DNA of 64,000 nt from Mesocentrotus franciscanus. Taxonomy: Eukaryota; Echinodermata; Echinoidea; Camarodonta; Strongylocentrotidae. The stretch covers positions 5,330,827-5,394,826 of the forward strand of contig CP137682.1 in the NCBI GenBank assembly GCA_037976565.1, written 5' to 3'. A program made the position numbers and the translations under genes. This document shows positions 63,358-64,000 of the stretch, piece after piece (within the stretch, counting starts at the first letter, position 1; every line of letters starts with the position of its first letter). A model generated the notes under the pieces. The model was given only the letters and a program-made list of their open reading frames with translations, searched no databases and was not told the DNA's origin.

Positions 63358-63421
63358 GATGGACATATCCAAATACCTGTCGAGACAGAACAAACCTAAG
63401 GCTGAAGGCTCTGATGAATTG
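63358..63421 (+). CDS. Possible first coding exon of an unidentified gene
   Basis: Acceptor-like TAATCTTCCAG is followed by G and ATG, then MDISKYLSRQNKPKAEGSDE and L, with donor GTGAGA at 63422. The 64-bp exon would leave in phase 0. Short MDI/MDL-[KS]-[FY]-type starts occur in several DNA-binding and zinc-finger proteins, but 21 residues are not enough to name it. It would be divergent from NADK. Confidence 0.3.
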
Positions 63422-64000
63422 GTGAGAAAGAAAACAAATGGAGAGAACAAATGGATAAGAGACAGGCGCAGGTTGAGTTTCTCACTGGCGTCGATGGCAT
63501 TAAATTGACTTGCATGAACACAACGGTGATTGCTTTCATTTCACGTAAGTGGGGCAGTTTGTGGAAATGATGAATTGACATTTACTTCTATGAAAAAGAC
63601 AATTTTTCTGGAAGGTATTATCTTATGGATCGTATGAAACCATTTTTCCAGGCTTTGGAATATTATGAATTTCATCAAGTGTACATCTTTGGAATTATCT
63701 GAAATATTTATCTTTGTTACTTTCACTGGTTTAATCACATTTTGACAAATTATTTCAGCTGTGTAACTTTAAACAGAAATCTTGTTTAGATTCTGTACAT
63801 ATGTGTACATTTAAAGGCCCAAAATTATTGTTTTTAATGTTTAAACTAGTGAAATAACTAGATCAATGAGATAAAAGTGATAAAGCAATTTATATATCTC
63901 TTTATCCCTAAGTACCCACAGATGTAAATGCACAAGAAAGAATTTCTGTACCGGTACTTGTCAATACTTTGGCAGATATTTTCTTCTGCAGGGATCCAGA

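Overview
This is a stretch of animal nuclear genome, not microbial. Coding sequence is broken into short exons with GT..AG borders. The DNA is AT-rich and filled with microsatellites, miniature inverted-repeat transposons (MITEs), tRNA-derived SINEs and retrotransposon debris. The repeat style and the protein sequences suggest a marine deuterostome, most likely an echinoderm such as a sea urchin. That placement is inference; no marker here proves the species.

Two genes face each other tail to tail. On the + strand, positions 1-23457 hold the 3' part of ELYS/AHCTF1, the chromatin-binding nucleoporin that seeds nuclear pore assembly after mitosis. I traced 23 exons whose phases all agree, giving 1,245 residues and a stop at 23455-23457. 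The N-terminal beta-propeller lies upstream of the window. On the - strand, 55463 down to 33981 holds a complete NAD kinase (NADK): ten phase-consistent exons giving 444 residues, close to the 446 of human NADK. A possible first coding exon of a third gene (+) sits at 63358-63421.

Layout: 1-14.5 kb, ELYS helical region and first half of the disordered tail in short introns; 14.5-20.7 kb, a large ELYS intron with a CpG-richer MITE, a composite satellite island, an hAT MITE and a 660-bp GA tract; 20.7-23.5 kb, ELYS C-terminus; 23.5-25.4 kb, probable ELYS 3' UTR; 25.5-34 kb, non-coding (NADK 3' UTR and/or intergenic) with three MITEs; 34-45.7 kb, NADK catalytic exons; 45.7-55.3 kb, the large first NADK intron with two minisatellite arrays full of AGGTCA half-sites, two SINEs, a Harbinger-like MITE and a CT tract; 55.5-64 kb, upstream region with a TTAA MITE, a 10-bp minisatellite and a decayed non-LTR retrotransposon.

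The most interesting signals are exon-scale tandem duplications. One ELYS exon has a second copy that is still open, in frame and phase-symmetric (7065-7175). Another ELYS exon and one NADK exon have decayed copies. One ELYS intron (21038-21308) begins with a near-copy of the exon that follows it and would, if retained, encode the same KVRFG motif. No bacterial-type system, CRISPR array or virus was found.
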